This document shows positions 15,650-23,729 of a DNA stretch of 46,824 bases, piece after piece. The notes below the pieces were generated by a model. It was given only the letters and a program-made list of their open reading frames with translations. It searched no databases and was not told where the DNA came from. The stretch comes from Verrucomicrobiota bacterium (GTDB lineage: Bacteria; Verrucomicrobiota; Verrucomicrobiia; Methylacidiphilales; UBA1321): NCBI GenBank assembly GCA_013285645.1, contig JABDHJ010000008.1:61833-108656 (forward strand), read 5' to 3'. The position numbers were made by a program, and so were the translations under genes. Numbering within the stretch: position 1 is the first letter of the stretch; every line of letters begins with the position of its first letter.

Positions 15650-16651
15650 TCACCGAACGCGAACAACCGTCCCCGTCTTCAGCGAATCAATCGCGGCCTG
15701 CAAAACTTTCTGCGCAGCCAATCCATCTGCACCGCTACCGTCGATTTTAGCAGGAGCAATACCCGCCGTAATTTGCTCCAGAAAACAGTGAATGCGCTCG
15801 CGAAAAGTCTGCTCAAAATCGAGAAAACCGCCAAAGATCGGGTTCGAGTAAACCGTCTTCTCCAGATTACCCGCAGGGTAGAGAGTGAGTTCGCGCCACA
15901 TGTCTTCCAGCACGAAACGACCCCCCGTCCCGGCGACTTCGCAGCGCTCCATCGGATGGCCGCGCTCGATATCATAAGAGCCGGTCAGCCCGCCCACGCA
16001 TCCATTCTTGAACTTGAAACTGAAATGCGCAGTGCTCCAGATTTTCCGTCCCGGCGCTTTGGTTGCGAAACATTGCACCGCTTCAACGTCACCGCAAAAG
16101 TATCGCATGACATCCACCGTATGCGGATGAAGCGCCTTGATCTGGAAGTAGGGCGAGCTCTCCGTCGGATTCTTGATCCACATGCTCATGTTGATAAAAA
16201 GCAAATGGCCCAGCCGATTTTCCTCCACCCACTTCTTCGCCAACCGCGCCGCCGGGGTGAAGCGATGATTGAGATTGATGCCGTAGCAGCGACGCTTCGC
16301 CCGCGCCTTGGCCACCATCTTTTCGGCTTGCGCGATGTCGTTGGAAATCGGTTTCTCTCCGAGCACATGACAACCGGCATCCAGCGCCTGCATCGTCGGC
16401 TCGTAATGATCGCTACCGTACTCGTAACCGCCAGTGGCGACGCTGCACACATCCGGCTTCAACGCCGCAAACATCTCCTTCGCATTATAGAACGCCGGGA
16501 CGCCCAGCCGTGCCGAAGCCGCATCCGCGCGATCTTTGCGAAGGTCGCACACGCCCACCAATTCAGAGAGCGGATCCGCCTTATACATGTCGGCATGACG
16601 ATTGCCGATCCCGCCCAGCCCAATAACCACCACCCGCAATTTGGATTTCAT
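15650..16651 (-). CDS. Gfo/Idh/MocA-family oxidoreductase
   Basis: 333 residues. RVVVIGLGGIGNRHADMY is a clean GxGxxG nucleotide-binding loop; CHVLGEKPISNDIAQAEKMV has the EKP motif near residue 97. INLNHRFTPAARLAKKW is the conserved start of the substrate domain, and FQIKALHPHTVDVMRYFCGD supplies the catalytic-region His. It stands apart from the operon of its two relatives, convergent with the AraC gene across a REP hairpin. Probably a sugar or inositol dehydrogenase; substrate not determinable from sequence. Confidence 0.9.
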   Translation of the reverse strand: MKSKLRVVVIGLGGIGNRHADMYKADPLSELVGVCDLRKDRADAASARLGVPAFYNAKEMFAALKPDVCSVATGGYEYGSDHYEPTMQALDAGCHVLGEKPISNDIAQAEKMVAKARAKRRCYGINLNHRFTPAARLAKKWVEENRLGHLLFINMSMWIKNPTESSPYFQIKALHPHTVDVMRYFCGDVEAVQCFATKAPGRKIWSTAHFSFKFKNGCVGGLTGSYDIERGHPMERCEVAGTGGRFVLEDMWRELTLYPAGNLEKTVYSNPIFGGFLDFEQTFRERIHCFLEQITAGIAPAKIDGSGADGLAAQKVLQAAIDSLKTGTVVRVR

Positions 16652-16727
16652 CGAAGCGACAATCTCTCACCGTCGACCAACGCTTGTCACCCTAAAAGCG
16701 ATTTGGCTGCGCGCCGTTTAACGGAGC

Positions 16728-17426
16728 TTACTTTTTCAACTCTGCTTGAACCTCGGCCAAATCCGCTTGGAACGCGCTGTTCGCAAGAATGGCTTCGCCG
16801 GTGGCTTTGCCCAGCACTTCGCCTTCTTTGATGTCGCTGGGATAGTGGACTCCCGCATCCACCCGGCTCTGGGCGATCTGCGCCGCGCGATCAAGAAACG
16901 CCTGCTTTTTGTCCGGGAAAACTGCTCCAAGCACCGTGGCCAATGCAAACGAACCCATGGAGTGACCGCTGGGATAACTGAAGCCGCCCACCGTGAACAA
17001 GGAATGCACGACATCGGGATGCCCCAGGTACGGCCTCAGGCGGCGATACTTGTCTTTTGCGGTCACGTTCACCTGTTGTGTGGTCGCGAGTACATTTTTC
17101 ATCAATTGAAAAAACTTCGGGCTATTCTCCGGAGTGAGATCCTTCCCGTACACCGACTGAAAAAGATTATAGGAGAAGCCCTGGTCCGCTTTGGATTCGG
17201 CGATCATCTCGGGTGTACGCGACTTCTGTACTTCAAGAATCTTCGCGAGGTCGGCCTGATCCTCCGTCGAATTAGGCGCGGGCGGAGGCGGCACGCTGCT
17301 GCTCAGGGCCAGTTCCTGATCTTTGCTGAGCCATTTAAAAGCGTTCGCGTCATCCTTGGCAAAAGCTGAAGCGCAAAAAACCGCGACGATCCCTAAAAAT
17401 AAAAAAATCCTGCAAGTTGAGTTCAC
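16728..17426 (-). CDS. Secreted class A acid phosphatase (PAP2 superfamily)
   Basis: 232 residues from a GTG at 17426, which gives a good signal peptide (NSTCRIFLFLGIVAVFCASAFA|KD); an ATG at 17468 would put an odd polar extension before it. The three PAP2 motifs are present: KYRRLRPY (K-x6-RP type), YPSGHS, and SRVDAGVHYPSD (SR-x5-H-x3-D). The PSGHS nucleophile His and the last His/Asp are intact. Class A nonspecific acid phosphatases release phosphate from organic esters in the periplasm. No other phosphate gene is adjacent; it is followed by an oxidoreductase on the same strand 76 bp away. Confidence 0.9.
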   Translation of the reverse strand: MNSTCRIFLFLGIVAVFCASAFAKDDANAFKWLSKDQELALSSSVPPPPAPNSTEDQADLAKILEVQKSRTPEMIAESKADQGFSYNLFQSVYGKDLTPENSPKFFQLMKNVLATTQQVNVTAKDKYRRLRPYLGHPDVVHSLFTVGGFSYPSGHSMGSFALATVLGAVFPDKKQAFLDRAAQIAQSRVDAGVHYPSDIKEGEVLGKATGEAILANSAFQADLAEVQAELKK

Positions 17427-17508
17427 GAGATTAGTTTGGTGCAAGGCTTCCACTATTTTCAAGCACAACCGCGCTCATCGGCAGTCTTGGCCACGCCTTT
17501 GAAAACTA

Positions 17509-17735
17509 AAGAACCCCGGAGCAAGCTCCGAAGCATTTCAGAGGTAGCCGCCACTGTCCCCAGCGGCGGATGTCTTCCTTCCGTGGTAGCCGCCACACGC
17601 TGGGTGGCGGTGCCTTTTTTCCGAGGTAGCCGTCGCACTCCGTGCGACGGTCGCAAGTCGGCCCCACACTCAGAAATCGCGGGCTACCCCTAAAACCGAA
17701 ACAAGCCTCGGAAAATTCAACTCAAGGGATTAAAA
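17509..17735. repeat. Composite intergenic repeat block
   Basis: Contains the CGGAGCAAGCTCCG dyad, three GGTAGCCG-type hairpin modules and a second dyad near 17700-17720 with GAATTTTCC-like flanks. Positions 17509-17552 in reverse orientation closely match the transposon target (6488-6507 joined to 9472 onward), so this is an unoccupied copy of the transposon's target site. Spans most of the gap between the acid phosphatase and tRNA-Thr. Confidence 0.8.
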
Positions 17736-17739
17736 AGAG

Positions 17740-17811
17740 AGCCGACTGTCGGGTTCGAACCGACGACCAGCGGTTTACAAAACCGCTGCTCTACCACTGA
17801 GCTAAGTCGGC
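17740..17811 (-). tRNA. tRNA-Thr (anticodon TGT)
   Basis: Complete cloverleaf on the minus strand. Acceptor GCCGACT pairs with AGTCGGC; the D-arm is GCTC-AGTGGTA-GAGC; the anticodon arm is GCGGT-TTTGTAA-ACCGC with anticodon TGT; the T-arm is GTCGG-TTCGAAC-CCGAC. CCA is not encoded. A TCTCTTTTTA tract follows the 3' end. Confidence 0.97.
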
Positions 17812-17819
17812 AAAACGAT

Positions 17820-17836
17820 GTGTTCCGAGGGAACAC
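17820..17836. terminator. Perfect 7-bp hairpin between tRNA-Thr and ATPase operon
   Basis: GTGTTCC-GAG-GGAACAC. It lies 3' of the ATPase operon and 5' of tRNA-Thr, both on the minus strand, and may terminate the operon, although no U-run follows. The half-sites TGTTC/GAACA also resemble a LexA-type dyad, but with spacing 5. Confidence 0.4.
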
Positions 17837-17891
17837 GTATTATGCCCCGGTCAAAGTAAGCGGCAAGCAAATCAAGAGTTCTTCGAATACT

Positions 17892-19829
17892 CTAAGCTTC
17901 TTTTAACATTAATTTTAATCGACTTGGCTCTAACGATTTAATCTTATTCCAACGCTCAAATCGTTGAAGATTAGGCAGTTTATCGAAATCTAGGAACACG
18001 TCCGTTAAAGCTCTCGCATATTCAATTTCGCTATTTTCCAAAATTTTCACAGCTTGCTTGAAAATGCGATTGAATTCCCATTCTGGACGATTGAAAGGAT
18101 GTTCAAGGCAAAATTTAATGACTCGTTCCCAATTTGTCCCATCGATCCCTTGCATTCGGACGGCGAACCAAAGCGCAATACATGTCTCAGCTACCTCATC
18201 CAATTTTCGCAGGTCCATGGTGTTCCAAGCCAAAAGCAACGGTTTTTCCGCTTCGGAAAGTCGCCCCAAACCAACAAGAAGTTGCCCATAGTTGCAATAA
18301 TGCATCGCTAAACTGCTCGGGTCACTTTCACATTCGAATAATTTTTTATATAATGCTTCAGCTGCTTCCCCTTTATTACGTTTTCGCTCAAGAAAAATTG
18401 CATAATGGCCAAAATGATAAGTGTTCGTAGGACCTATCTCAATTGCCCTTTTGAAAGACAAATCTGCTTCGTCGAAATTGGCATATTGTATTTCTTGAAA
18501 ACTAGCATAGCTAAATAAAAGATCAGGATTGTCAGGGGCAGCTTTCAAGAATCTGTTAAAGAGATTTTTCGCTAGGTGTTTGTCACTCCGTATCAAGTGA
18601 TCAAGAAAATGTCTGCCCCCCCATTCACGCTCGCTCCAACGTAAGTGTTCAATTATAAACTCAACCACTTTGCGTCCTAGGTCGTCCTTAAGTATAGTGC
18701 TTAACAAGCTCTCCTCTTTATTCCCCTCATCAATCGTTTTTGATCGTTTGGCTCGTCTAGCCTCTACAGTTATTTCAATCGATAGATTCGATAAAGCTTC
18801 TCCACCGCCATCTAGCCGAACCATTTGCCAAAGGTTTCGCAAGGCTGCGAGGTAAGCTTTAGACCTAAGCAATTCAAGGGTCTCTGATTGTAAATGCCAC
18901 GCATCATGACCCAATGCTGCAAGAAGGTGTCGTTCGATTGCACGATAAGCGTCAAATAAATGCCCGCGTCGACGCCTAAAAATATGAGGCTCCTCTGTGA
19001 GCGCAAGCTGTGGATGGTATGGAATCTGCAATGAAAGATCGATATGGCCACCCCATGCTCGCTCAAAGGTTTGTTTGGCCATTTTTTCTCGTTCATCGAG
19101 CAAAGCATCCTCTCCATTTGGGACCGGGCTAAGAATGATCGTAAAATTGGCTTCCTTTTCTCCTTTTGCGATACGTAACGCTTTCAGAAATTCCGAAGTG
19201 CCCTCGACATTCTGTCGGTTCAATCCGCTGAGAATTACTAGGTAATCTGCTAAGTCTCTGGTACATATACCTGCTTCATCCGAAAATCCAGTTCGGCTAT
19301 CCACCAATACATAGTCATACAAATCTGCTTCTGCTAATTTCTTCTTGAAGGCACGGATTAGCGGTTCGCCTGTTCCCTCCTGATATAGTTCCCGCAGATT
19401 GAGAGCATCGAACCGTTGAGCATAACTCCCATCAAACTTTCCAGCGGGCATAATTTGTAAAGATCCATCCGGAAATTCACGAAGTTCTTTCGGAAGGTGG
19501 TACGTCTGAGTATATCGACTTGCAAGGTCACCGGCGGATAATGCGAACAAGTCCGCTTCTTTTCCTCGTGTTTTCGCATCACTTAGTAAATCCACAAATC
19601 CAAGTTGGAAAAAAAGCTCTTTCTGCTTTTCATTTGATAAAGAGGGATCGGGTGCATCTGGATTGAGATATGATAGTCCCGGAGCTTCCAAATCGAGGTC
19701 AACAACCAATACTCGAAAGCCTCGTCCGGCTAAATTACCTGCAGTATTGATCAAAGCCATACTTCGTCCGACGCCTCCCTTAAAGGAGTAAAAAGTCACA
19801 AATGAGGCTTTTGGCTTTTCTTGGATCAT
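17892..19829 (-). CDS. KGGVGR-variant P-loop ATPase with C-terminal TPR repeats
   Basis: 645 residues. FVTFYSFKGGVGRSMALINTAG (K17 to S23 is the P-loop) is a ParA/MinD-like deviant Walker A in which the usual second Lys is Arg. LVVDLDLEAPGL is the Walker A' / switch region, and YDYVLVDSRTGFSDEAG the Walker B. The ATPase core spans about residues 1-330. After a charged linker, residues 430-570 contain at least three TPR-like helical pairs (PDLLFSYASFQ, EADLSFKRAIEIGP, EAAEALYKKLFECE, LAMHYCNYGQLLVGLGRLSEAEKPL). The same architecture appears in FxSxx-COOH systems and other NTP-dependent conflict systems, from memory. Last gene of a three-gene operon (3-bp gap), more A+T rich than neighbours. 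No signal peptide, so cytosolic. Role unknown; a sensor or switch is likely. Confidence 0.85.
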   Translation of the reverse strand: MIQEKPKASFVTFYSFKGGVGRSMALINTAGNLAGRGFRVLVVDLDLEAPGLSYLNPDAPDPSLSNEKQKELFFQLGFVDLLSDAKTRGKEADLFALSAGDLASRYTQTYHLPKELREFPDGSLQIMPAGKFDGSYAQRFDALNLRELYQEGTGEPLIRAFKKKLAEADLYDYVLVDSRTGFSDEAGICTRDLADYLVILSGLNRQNVEGTSEFLKALRIAKGEKEANFTIILSPVPNGEDALLDEREKMAKQTFERAWGGHIDLSLQIPYHPQLALTEEPHIFRRRRGHLFDAYRAIERHLLAALGHDAWHLQSETLELLRSKAYLAALRNLWQMVRLDGGGEALSNLSIEITVEARRAKRSKTIDEGNKEESLLSTILKDDLGRKVVEFIIEHLRWSEREWGGRHFLDHLIRSDKHLAKNLFNRFLKAAPDNPDLLFSYASFQEIQYANFDEADLSFKRAIEIGPTNTYHFGHYAIFLERKRNKGEAAEALYKKLFECESDPSSLAMHYCNYGQLLVGLGRLSEAEKPLLLAWNTMDLRKLDEVAETCIALWFAVRMQGIDGTNWERVIKFCLEHPFNRPEWEFNRIFKQAVKILENSEIEYARALTDVFLDFDKLPNLQRFERWNKIKSLEPSRLKLMLKEA

Positions 19830-19832
19830 ATC

Positions 19833-20621
19833 TCAAGACCCTAAGCAGTGACAGAGTTTGGGCGTACGGGTTCTCGGCGAAGATTCTATGCCCAGGAACT
19901 CTTGTAGCGCGATTACAAGAGATTGGGAATTTTCACTGATATTCGAGGGAGCTTCTTTAGATGCAACCCATGCCGCTACTGGCAAACGAAATCGTTCCCC
20001 GCATCGTGATAAAACATTGCTTATCTCGTGAATGAATTCGGTTTTTTTCTTTGATCGTAGATCATCGCACGCAAGATCGAGTTTAAGAACGGAGGCACTT
20101 CCAGCACGTTCGTTATTTGGCATTTCTGGAAGCAGGCTAATTGCGTGCCTGAGATTAGTTGAAAGCACGCCGGAGAGCGCCAAGCTAGCGTAGTTTTCCT
20201 TGTCCTGCCTAAGAATTGAAATCCAGAAGTCAACTGACTGAGGTGGAGGCGTATCAACGAGCATAGCCAATACAGCGAGACGGACCTCAAGAGGAGTTCC
20301 GTGCCACTCAGGAAATCTATGGCTCGCCTGTGCCAGTAACTGAACAGCTTCAGGAAGCTTGAATGCAGATGTAAGTGAGAAAAGTTCTTCCGAATAAATT
20401 GTTTCTCCGCTTCCATTTACGCAAAATCGACGAACCAAATTAAGACAGGCATCCCTTAATGCCTCGCTGGCTCTAGGCATTAAACTCTTTTCTAATCGTA
20501 AAATGCCAAGGTGCGCGGGCTCATCTTGTGTTAGCTTGGGCAACGGCTCTTGACCGTGCAATGCCCTGTCCAGCCAAGCGCGGACATCGTCATGTGTTAG
20601 ATCATTCAGGGACATTGGCAT
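19833..20621 (-). CDS. Unrecognised helical protein of the KGGVGR operon
   Basis: 262 residues, no family recognised. Mostly alpha-helical by composition, with repeated Leu/Ala-rich segments (SEALRDACLNLVRRFC, LPEAVQLLAQASHRFP, LEVRLAVLAMLVD, YASLALSGVLSTNLRHAISLLP). These suggest an alpha-solenoid or HEAT-like scaffold. No Cys/His clusters or nucleotide motif. It ends 3 bp before the ATPase start and begins 23 bp after the upstream gene, so the three are surely one transcript. A partner or adaptor of the ATPase is the simplest reading. The start could be residue 3 (second Met). Confidence 0.7.
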   Translation of the reverse strand: MPMSLNDLTHDDVRAWLDRALHGQEPLPKLTQDEPAHLGILRLEKSLMPRASEALRDACLNLVRRFCVNGSGETIYSEELFSLTSAFKLPEAVQLLAQASHRFPEWHGTPLEVRLAVLAMLVDTPPPQSVDFWISILRQDKENYASLALSGVLSTNLRHAISLLPEMPNNERAGSASVLKLDLACDDLRSKKKTEFIHEISNVLSRCGERFRLPVAAWVASKEAPSNISENSQSLVIALQEFLGIESSPRTRTPKLCHCLGS

Positions 20622-20644
20622 ATTAATGGCGGGTTAGTTTAAGC

Positions 20645-21439
20645 TTAGAAAATGCGAAAAGGAAGCTGCAAGCCCTTACTAGTTTTTTGAGGCATCACCA
20701 CTTCGGGCTGTGGCTGTAATCCACTACTTCTTGATAGAGGCTCAGTCAGTCCCCAAGCGGCAGCGATATCAGTACACGGGCGATAGAAGGGGAAATCTTC
20801 GGCATCTGCAATGGTGGGGCGGTGAAGGGGAGGTGAATCAGTATCGAGATGACTCCAAATGAGAACGATTAATGCGTCATCAGCTCTAAAGTCTCCCAAG
20901 CCAAGCGCTGTGTATATTTCCTCGCGAGCTTGGGGCAACCTATCAAACGGATTGGTTCGATGATTATCGGGGTTAAATGTAGCCCAAACCAGAAAGTTAC
21001 CCAAGAGAGCATCACGAAGAAAAGGTTCGAACCATGCCAAACTGTGAGAACCTGAATATTTAAGGAGCCACTTCTTGGCCTCTTGTTTAGTTAAGCTACC
21101 CTTAGAAGCTTTTTCAACCGCATCCGCATGATGTTCCAAACCTTTCGCACGACCGAGAATCAAAGGACAATTTTCGCTCGGAATTACGCGCCCTTTAAAT
21201 TTGTGTTCTCGACAAGCCGCAATCCAAGCGTCTTTCGATGTGCCACTACTTGTCAGTTTCGAGGCAAAAGTAAGTAATAGAGCTGTGAAATGAGAGGGCT
21301 CAAGAGCAGTTTCATTCGCGACGTTGCAACTAACTTGGCTAAGCCTGCTATCGGATGTCCAGGCGGAGAATGCATCTCGAATTTGCTGCGCATTTGTGCT
21401 TAAACCGGCGAGAGCTTCTTCGTACACGGTAAGTGGCAT
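20645..21439 (-). CDS. Unrecognised first protein of the KGGVGR operon
   Basis: 264 residues, no certain family. The N-terminal half is helical (YEEALAGLSTNAQQIRDAFSAWTSDS, FTALLLTFASKLTSS). The C-terminal half has LGDFRADDALIVLIWSHLDT, a Pro-rich PPLHRPTIADAEDFPFYRP, then AAAWGLTEPLS and PEVVMPQ. I have an unverified memory of a similar PTxADAxxxxxFRP...GLTxP...PEVV signature in uncharacterised proteins encoded beside such ATPases. No membrane span or signal. First gene of the operon, with 277 bp of mostly empty sequence upstream where its promoter must lie. Could be an effector or sensor; nothing in the sequence decides. Confidence 0.7.
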   Translation of the reverse strand: MPLTVYEEALAGLSTNAQQIRDAFSAWTSDSRLSQVSCNVANETALEPSHFTALLLTFASKLTSSGTSKDAWIAACREHKFKGRVIPSENCPLILGRAKGLEHHADAVEKASKGSLTKQEAKKWLLKYSGSHSLAWFEPFLRDALLGNFLVWATFNPDNHRTNPFDRLPQAREEIYTALGLGDFRADDALIVLIWSHLDTDSPPLHRPTIADAEDFPFYRPCTDIAAAWGLTEPLSRSSGLQPQPEVVMPQKTSKGLQLPFRIF

Positions 21440-21716
21440 AATTCGTCTGCGGCCAATTTACCAGTCATTTTAGCGCGCTCGTCAAAGCATATATGGTGAT
21501 TTTGACAATGCCAGCTAAGAATAGGTCACCCCTCTACAACTCGCTTGACGTAAATTTCATCCGCTAATGCCAATCTGTGGAAATCGGTTTGACGCGAATG
21601 CGCCCCCAACCCATTTTTCCGCCAAGATGCGCACTTCTACGACATTGATCCGCGTATTGCCATCCCGATCATAAATAAATAAACTGTCCCGGCCACTGGC
21701 TAAAATCGTTCCAAAA

Positions 21717-21884
21717 ATGAACAAGGTTCTCCTTTTGATACTTGTCGTGCTGTTATCTGGATGCGAGTCCTCCGTTAATGAAAGCATCAACGGAGTCTCC
21801 AGGCCGAGTGACCTGGAGCCCAGTCCCTTTCCCGAACCAGCCCCGCAAAAGACAACTATTCCCGATCCCCAAACTTATCGTTGA
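21717..21884 (+). CDS. Small lipoprotein
   Basis: 55 residues. MNKVLLLILVVLLSGC is a compact lipoprotein signal with an LSGC lipobox (Cys16), followed by a Pro-rich tail (SDLEPSPFPEPAPQ). Small Pro-rich lipoproteins of this type are usually envelope-associated and of unknown function. No convincing Shine-Dalgarno is seen. It is convergent with the signalling operon ending at 21912. An antisense frame over the same DNA (21557-21790) is the main alternative. Confidence 0.55.
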   Translation: MNKVLLLILVVLLSGCESSVNESINGVSRPSDLEPSPFPEPAPQKTTIPDPQTYR

Positions 21885-21911
21885 CCGGGATTTCGCGAGC
21901 GCCTTTATTTT

Positions 21912-22556
21912 TCACCGACCAGGAGGCGATGCGACGAACACGTCTTCGGGACAGGTGATCTTGAGGACTTTCTGGATGTTGTCGGTTATGGCGGTCTGCA
22001 ATTCGGGATCGGTAATGAGCCGGTCATCCTGAAAACGCAACGAGGTGATGCCGTTTCGCTTGAGCAACTGGGTATCGATGCCCATGAAAACCTGATAAGT
22101 GGCGAGGTGGCCTGCGGTCGGATCGGGATTTTGGTTGAGGATGAATTGAATGACGGATTGAAGGCTCATGGCGCGTGCGGTTGACGGGGCTGCGGCTGGC
22201 TTTTGGAGCGGACTGAAGGCGGGCATATTTTTTTCCGTGGATGATCCAGGAGATTCGGTTGACTTGAGATATTCGATAAAGGTTTGCGGCTCCGACACGG
22301 GCGCGGCGATATCGACGGTGGTTTTCGCAAACTCCTCCAACGAGACGATGCTTTCCGTCAGGAGATTGCTTCCGCACAGCCGGGAAAGAATGTAATCCCG
22401 TTCCTTTTCCGATACCCCCAGGCGTCGCTGAATTTGGTCGACTGTCGCTTTGCCGTCCGCGCAAAGCAGGAAGCGCCACTCCAGGTTGGAAAGCTTCATG
22501 GTGGCTGGCAGTTGCTGAAGCGGCCAGGTGTTTTGATAAATCTTGGTGTTGTTCAT
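21912..22556 (-). CDS. Winged-helix-like protein, last gene of CheA-like operon
   Basis: 214 residues. Residues 10-75 (LPATMKLSNLEWRFLLCADGKATVDQIQRRLGVSEKERDYILSRLCGSNLL) look like the winged-helix module often found with DUF4388-type signalling proteins. A Pro/Ala linker follows (residues 110-130). Residues 130-214 are a second helical region beginning MSLQSVIQFILNQNPDPTAGHLATYQVFMGID. No enzymatic motif. It starts 1 bp after the CheX-like stop, so its product is likely part of the same signalling complex. Confidence 0.65.
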   Translation of the reverse strand: MNNTKIYQNTWPLQQLPATMKLSNLEWRFLLCADGKATVDQIQRRLGVSEKERDYILSRLCGSNLLTESIVSLEEFAKTTVDIAAPVSEPQTFIEYLKSTESPGSSTEKNMPAFSPLQKPAAAPSTARAMSLQSVIQFILNQNPDPTAGHLATYQVFMGIDTQLLKRNGITSLRFQDDRLITDPELQTAITDNIQKVLKITCPEDVFVASPPGR

Positions 22557-22557
22557 A

Positions 22558-23019
22558 TCAGCTCTGTCCTTTGGTTTGCAGCCCCACGACCAGGAAGGAT
22601 TTTATCCCCTTCCAGAGAAACGGCATGATAAACGTCGATGGCGGAAGATTGAGGGTGGAAATTTTATCAGCGGTGACACTTTGCGGAACGGAGATGGTCC
22701 AGTCGGCACCGAAAGCGCGGCTGGCATTACCGGCAAGAACATTGGAAAGCTCCCGGCACATGTCGAGGCGGGTGATATCGTTGACTTCCTTCTCTCCATG
22801 CTGGCTGAGCAACACTTCAAGCACTCCGGTCGTGGTAGTGATATAAAGACAGCCTTCATACGAGCCGCTGATGTGAACGAGACTCGTGTAGTCCAGAAGC
22901 ACGGGGGACTCGAATTGCAGATAGGCTTCCTCCAAGACAGGGAGCTCCTCTTTCGAGGCCATCTTGGCAAAATAGGTGAGTGTGATGTTTTGAAATATCT
23001 TTAGTTGATCGGCATTCAT
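22558..23019 (-). CDS. CheX-like chemotaxis phosphatase
   Basis: 153 residues. DMCRELSNVLAGNASRAFG (about residues 86-104) matches the CheC/CheX/FliY active-site helix, in which Glu and Asn (E-x2-N) attack phospho-CheY. The early YTSLVHISGSYEGCLYITTTTG is the matching beta-sheet face. Members dephosphorylate CheY-type receivers, here most likely the one at 23726-24109. Start at 23019, 11 bp after the REC-DUF4388 gene. Confidence 0.8.
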   Translation of the reverse strand: MNADQLKIFQNITLTYFAKMASKEELPVLEEAYLQFESPVLLDYTSLVHISGSYEGCLYITTTTGVLEVLLSQHGEKEVNDITRLDMCRELSNVLAGNASRAFGADWTISVPQSVTADKISTLNLPPSTFIMPFLWKGIKSFLVVGLQTKGQS

Positions 23020-23030
23020 AATATGAAAAA

Positions 23031-23729
23031 TCAGGCCGCCTCAAGCGGTGATGGGTTACGGCTGCTTTCGTCCCGGACGATGCACCACTCGACGAGAAGA
23101 GAATGGATGGAAAGATTCATGACCGGTTCGACGGGGCACTTTTCGGTGAGATTGATGGTGCAGTTGGGCCACGCGAGAATGGCGAGCGCTGCTTTTTTTT
23201 CGCGCAAGGCCCCGGTTTTCGCGTCGATCAGACGTCCCCCGTTAATGTAGAGAGAGCCCACCTGGTAACCGGAAATGATGCGCAGGGTGCATGTTTTGCG
23301 TTCCTGCTCGATCATTTGCAGGAAATGTTCGAGCGAGATGCCGTTGAGAACGCTTTCCTGGGCGGCAAGGGTCATGGTGTCGATCAATTCCAGGAGGACT
23401 TCGAAATCGACCGGTTTATGCAGGACGGTAATGCCACCGGCCATGGCCGGAAGCTCTTCGACGGGAGTATCACTGAGCGCGATGATGGGAATGGGAGGGT
23501 TCCAACCGTTCAGGACGGCCAGGAAGGCGAAGGTTACCTGCTGCGAAGAGGATTCGAGATCCGTAATGACCAGATGAATCGGTTCCTGCCTGAGAGTGGA
23601 GAGAGCCTGCTCATGACTATCGACGGTAAGGATTCTGCAGAGAGGTTTGTGTGTCGCGATGAAACTGCGGATCCATTCGGAGACGATGGGATGTTCCTCA
23701 ATGAACAGAATGGTGGAGCTACGACTCAT
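23031..23729 (-). CDS. Response regulator with C-terminal DUF4388 (PATAN-like) domain
   Basis: 232 residues. The N-terminal receiver starts STILFIEEHPIVSEWIRSFI, with an acidic pair replacing the usual DD and a candidate phospho-Asp in HLVITDLES (about residue 57). PIIALSDTP and the Lys in GGITVLHKPVDFEVLLELI complete the fold. The C-terminal region (NGISLEHFLQMIEQERKTCTLRII, GSLYINGGRLIDAKTG, KKAALAILAW) is a DUF4388 domain, common in gliding and surface-sensing bacteria. It overlaps the stop of the preceding regulator by 4 bp. Confidence 0.82.
   Translation of the reverse strand: MSRSSTILFIEEHPIVSEWIRSFIATHKPLCRILTVDSHEQALSTLRQEPIHLVITDLESSSQQVTFAFLAVLNGWNPPIPIIALSDTPVEELPAMAGGITVLHKPVDFEVLLELIDTMTLAAQESVLNGISLEHFLQMIEQERKTCTLRIISGYQVGSLYINGGRLIDAKTGALREKKAALAILAWPNCTINLTEKCPVEPVMNLSIHSLLVEWCIVRDESSRNPSPLEAA

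Noticed and set aside
17820..17836. LexA box TGTTC-N-GAACA
   Set aside because: Spacing is five, not four, and the site lies downstream of an operon rather than in a promoter.
17740..21439. Genomic island integrated at tRNA-Thr
   Set aside because: The operon lies on the 5' side of the tRNA, no integrase is present and no duplicated tRNA 3' end was found; acquisition is inferred only from composition.
21557..21790. 77-codon minus-strand frame with GRDSLFIYDRDGNTRINVVEVR
   Set aside because: It reads like protein in part, but its N-terminus overlaps the lipoprotein signal on the other strand and no good start is seen. Left open; a homology search would settle it.
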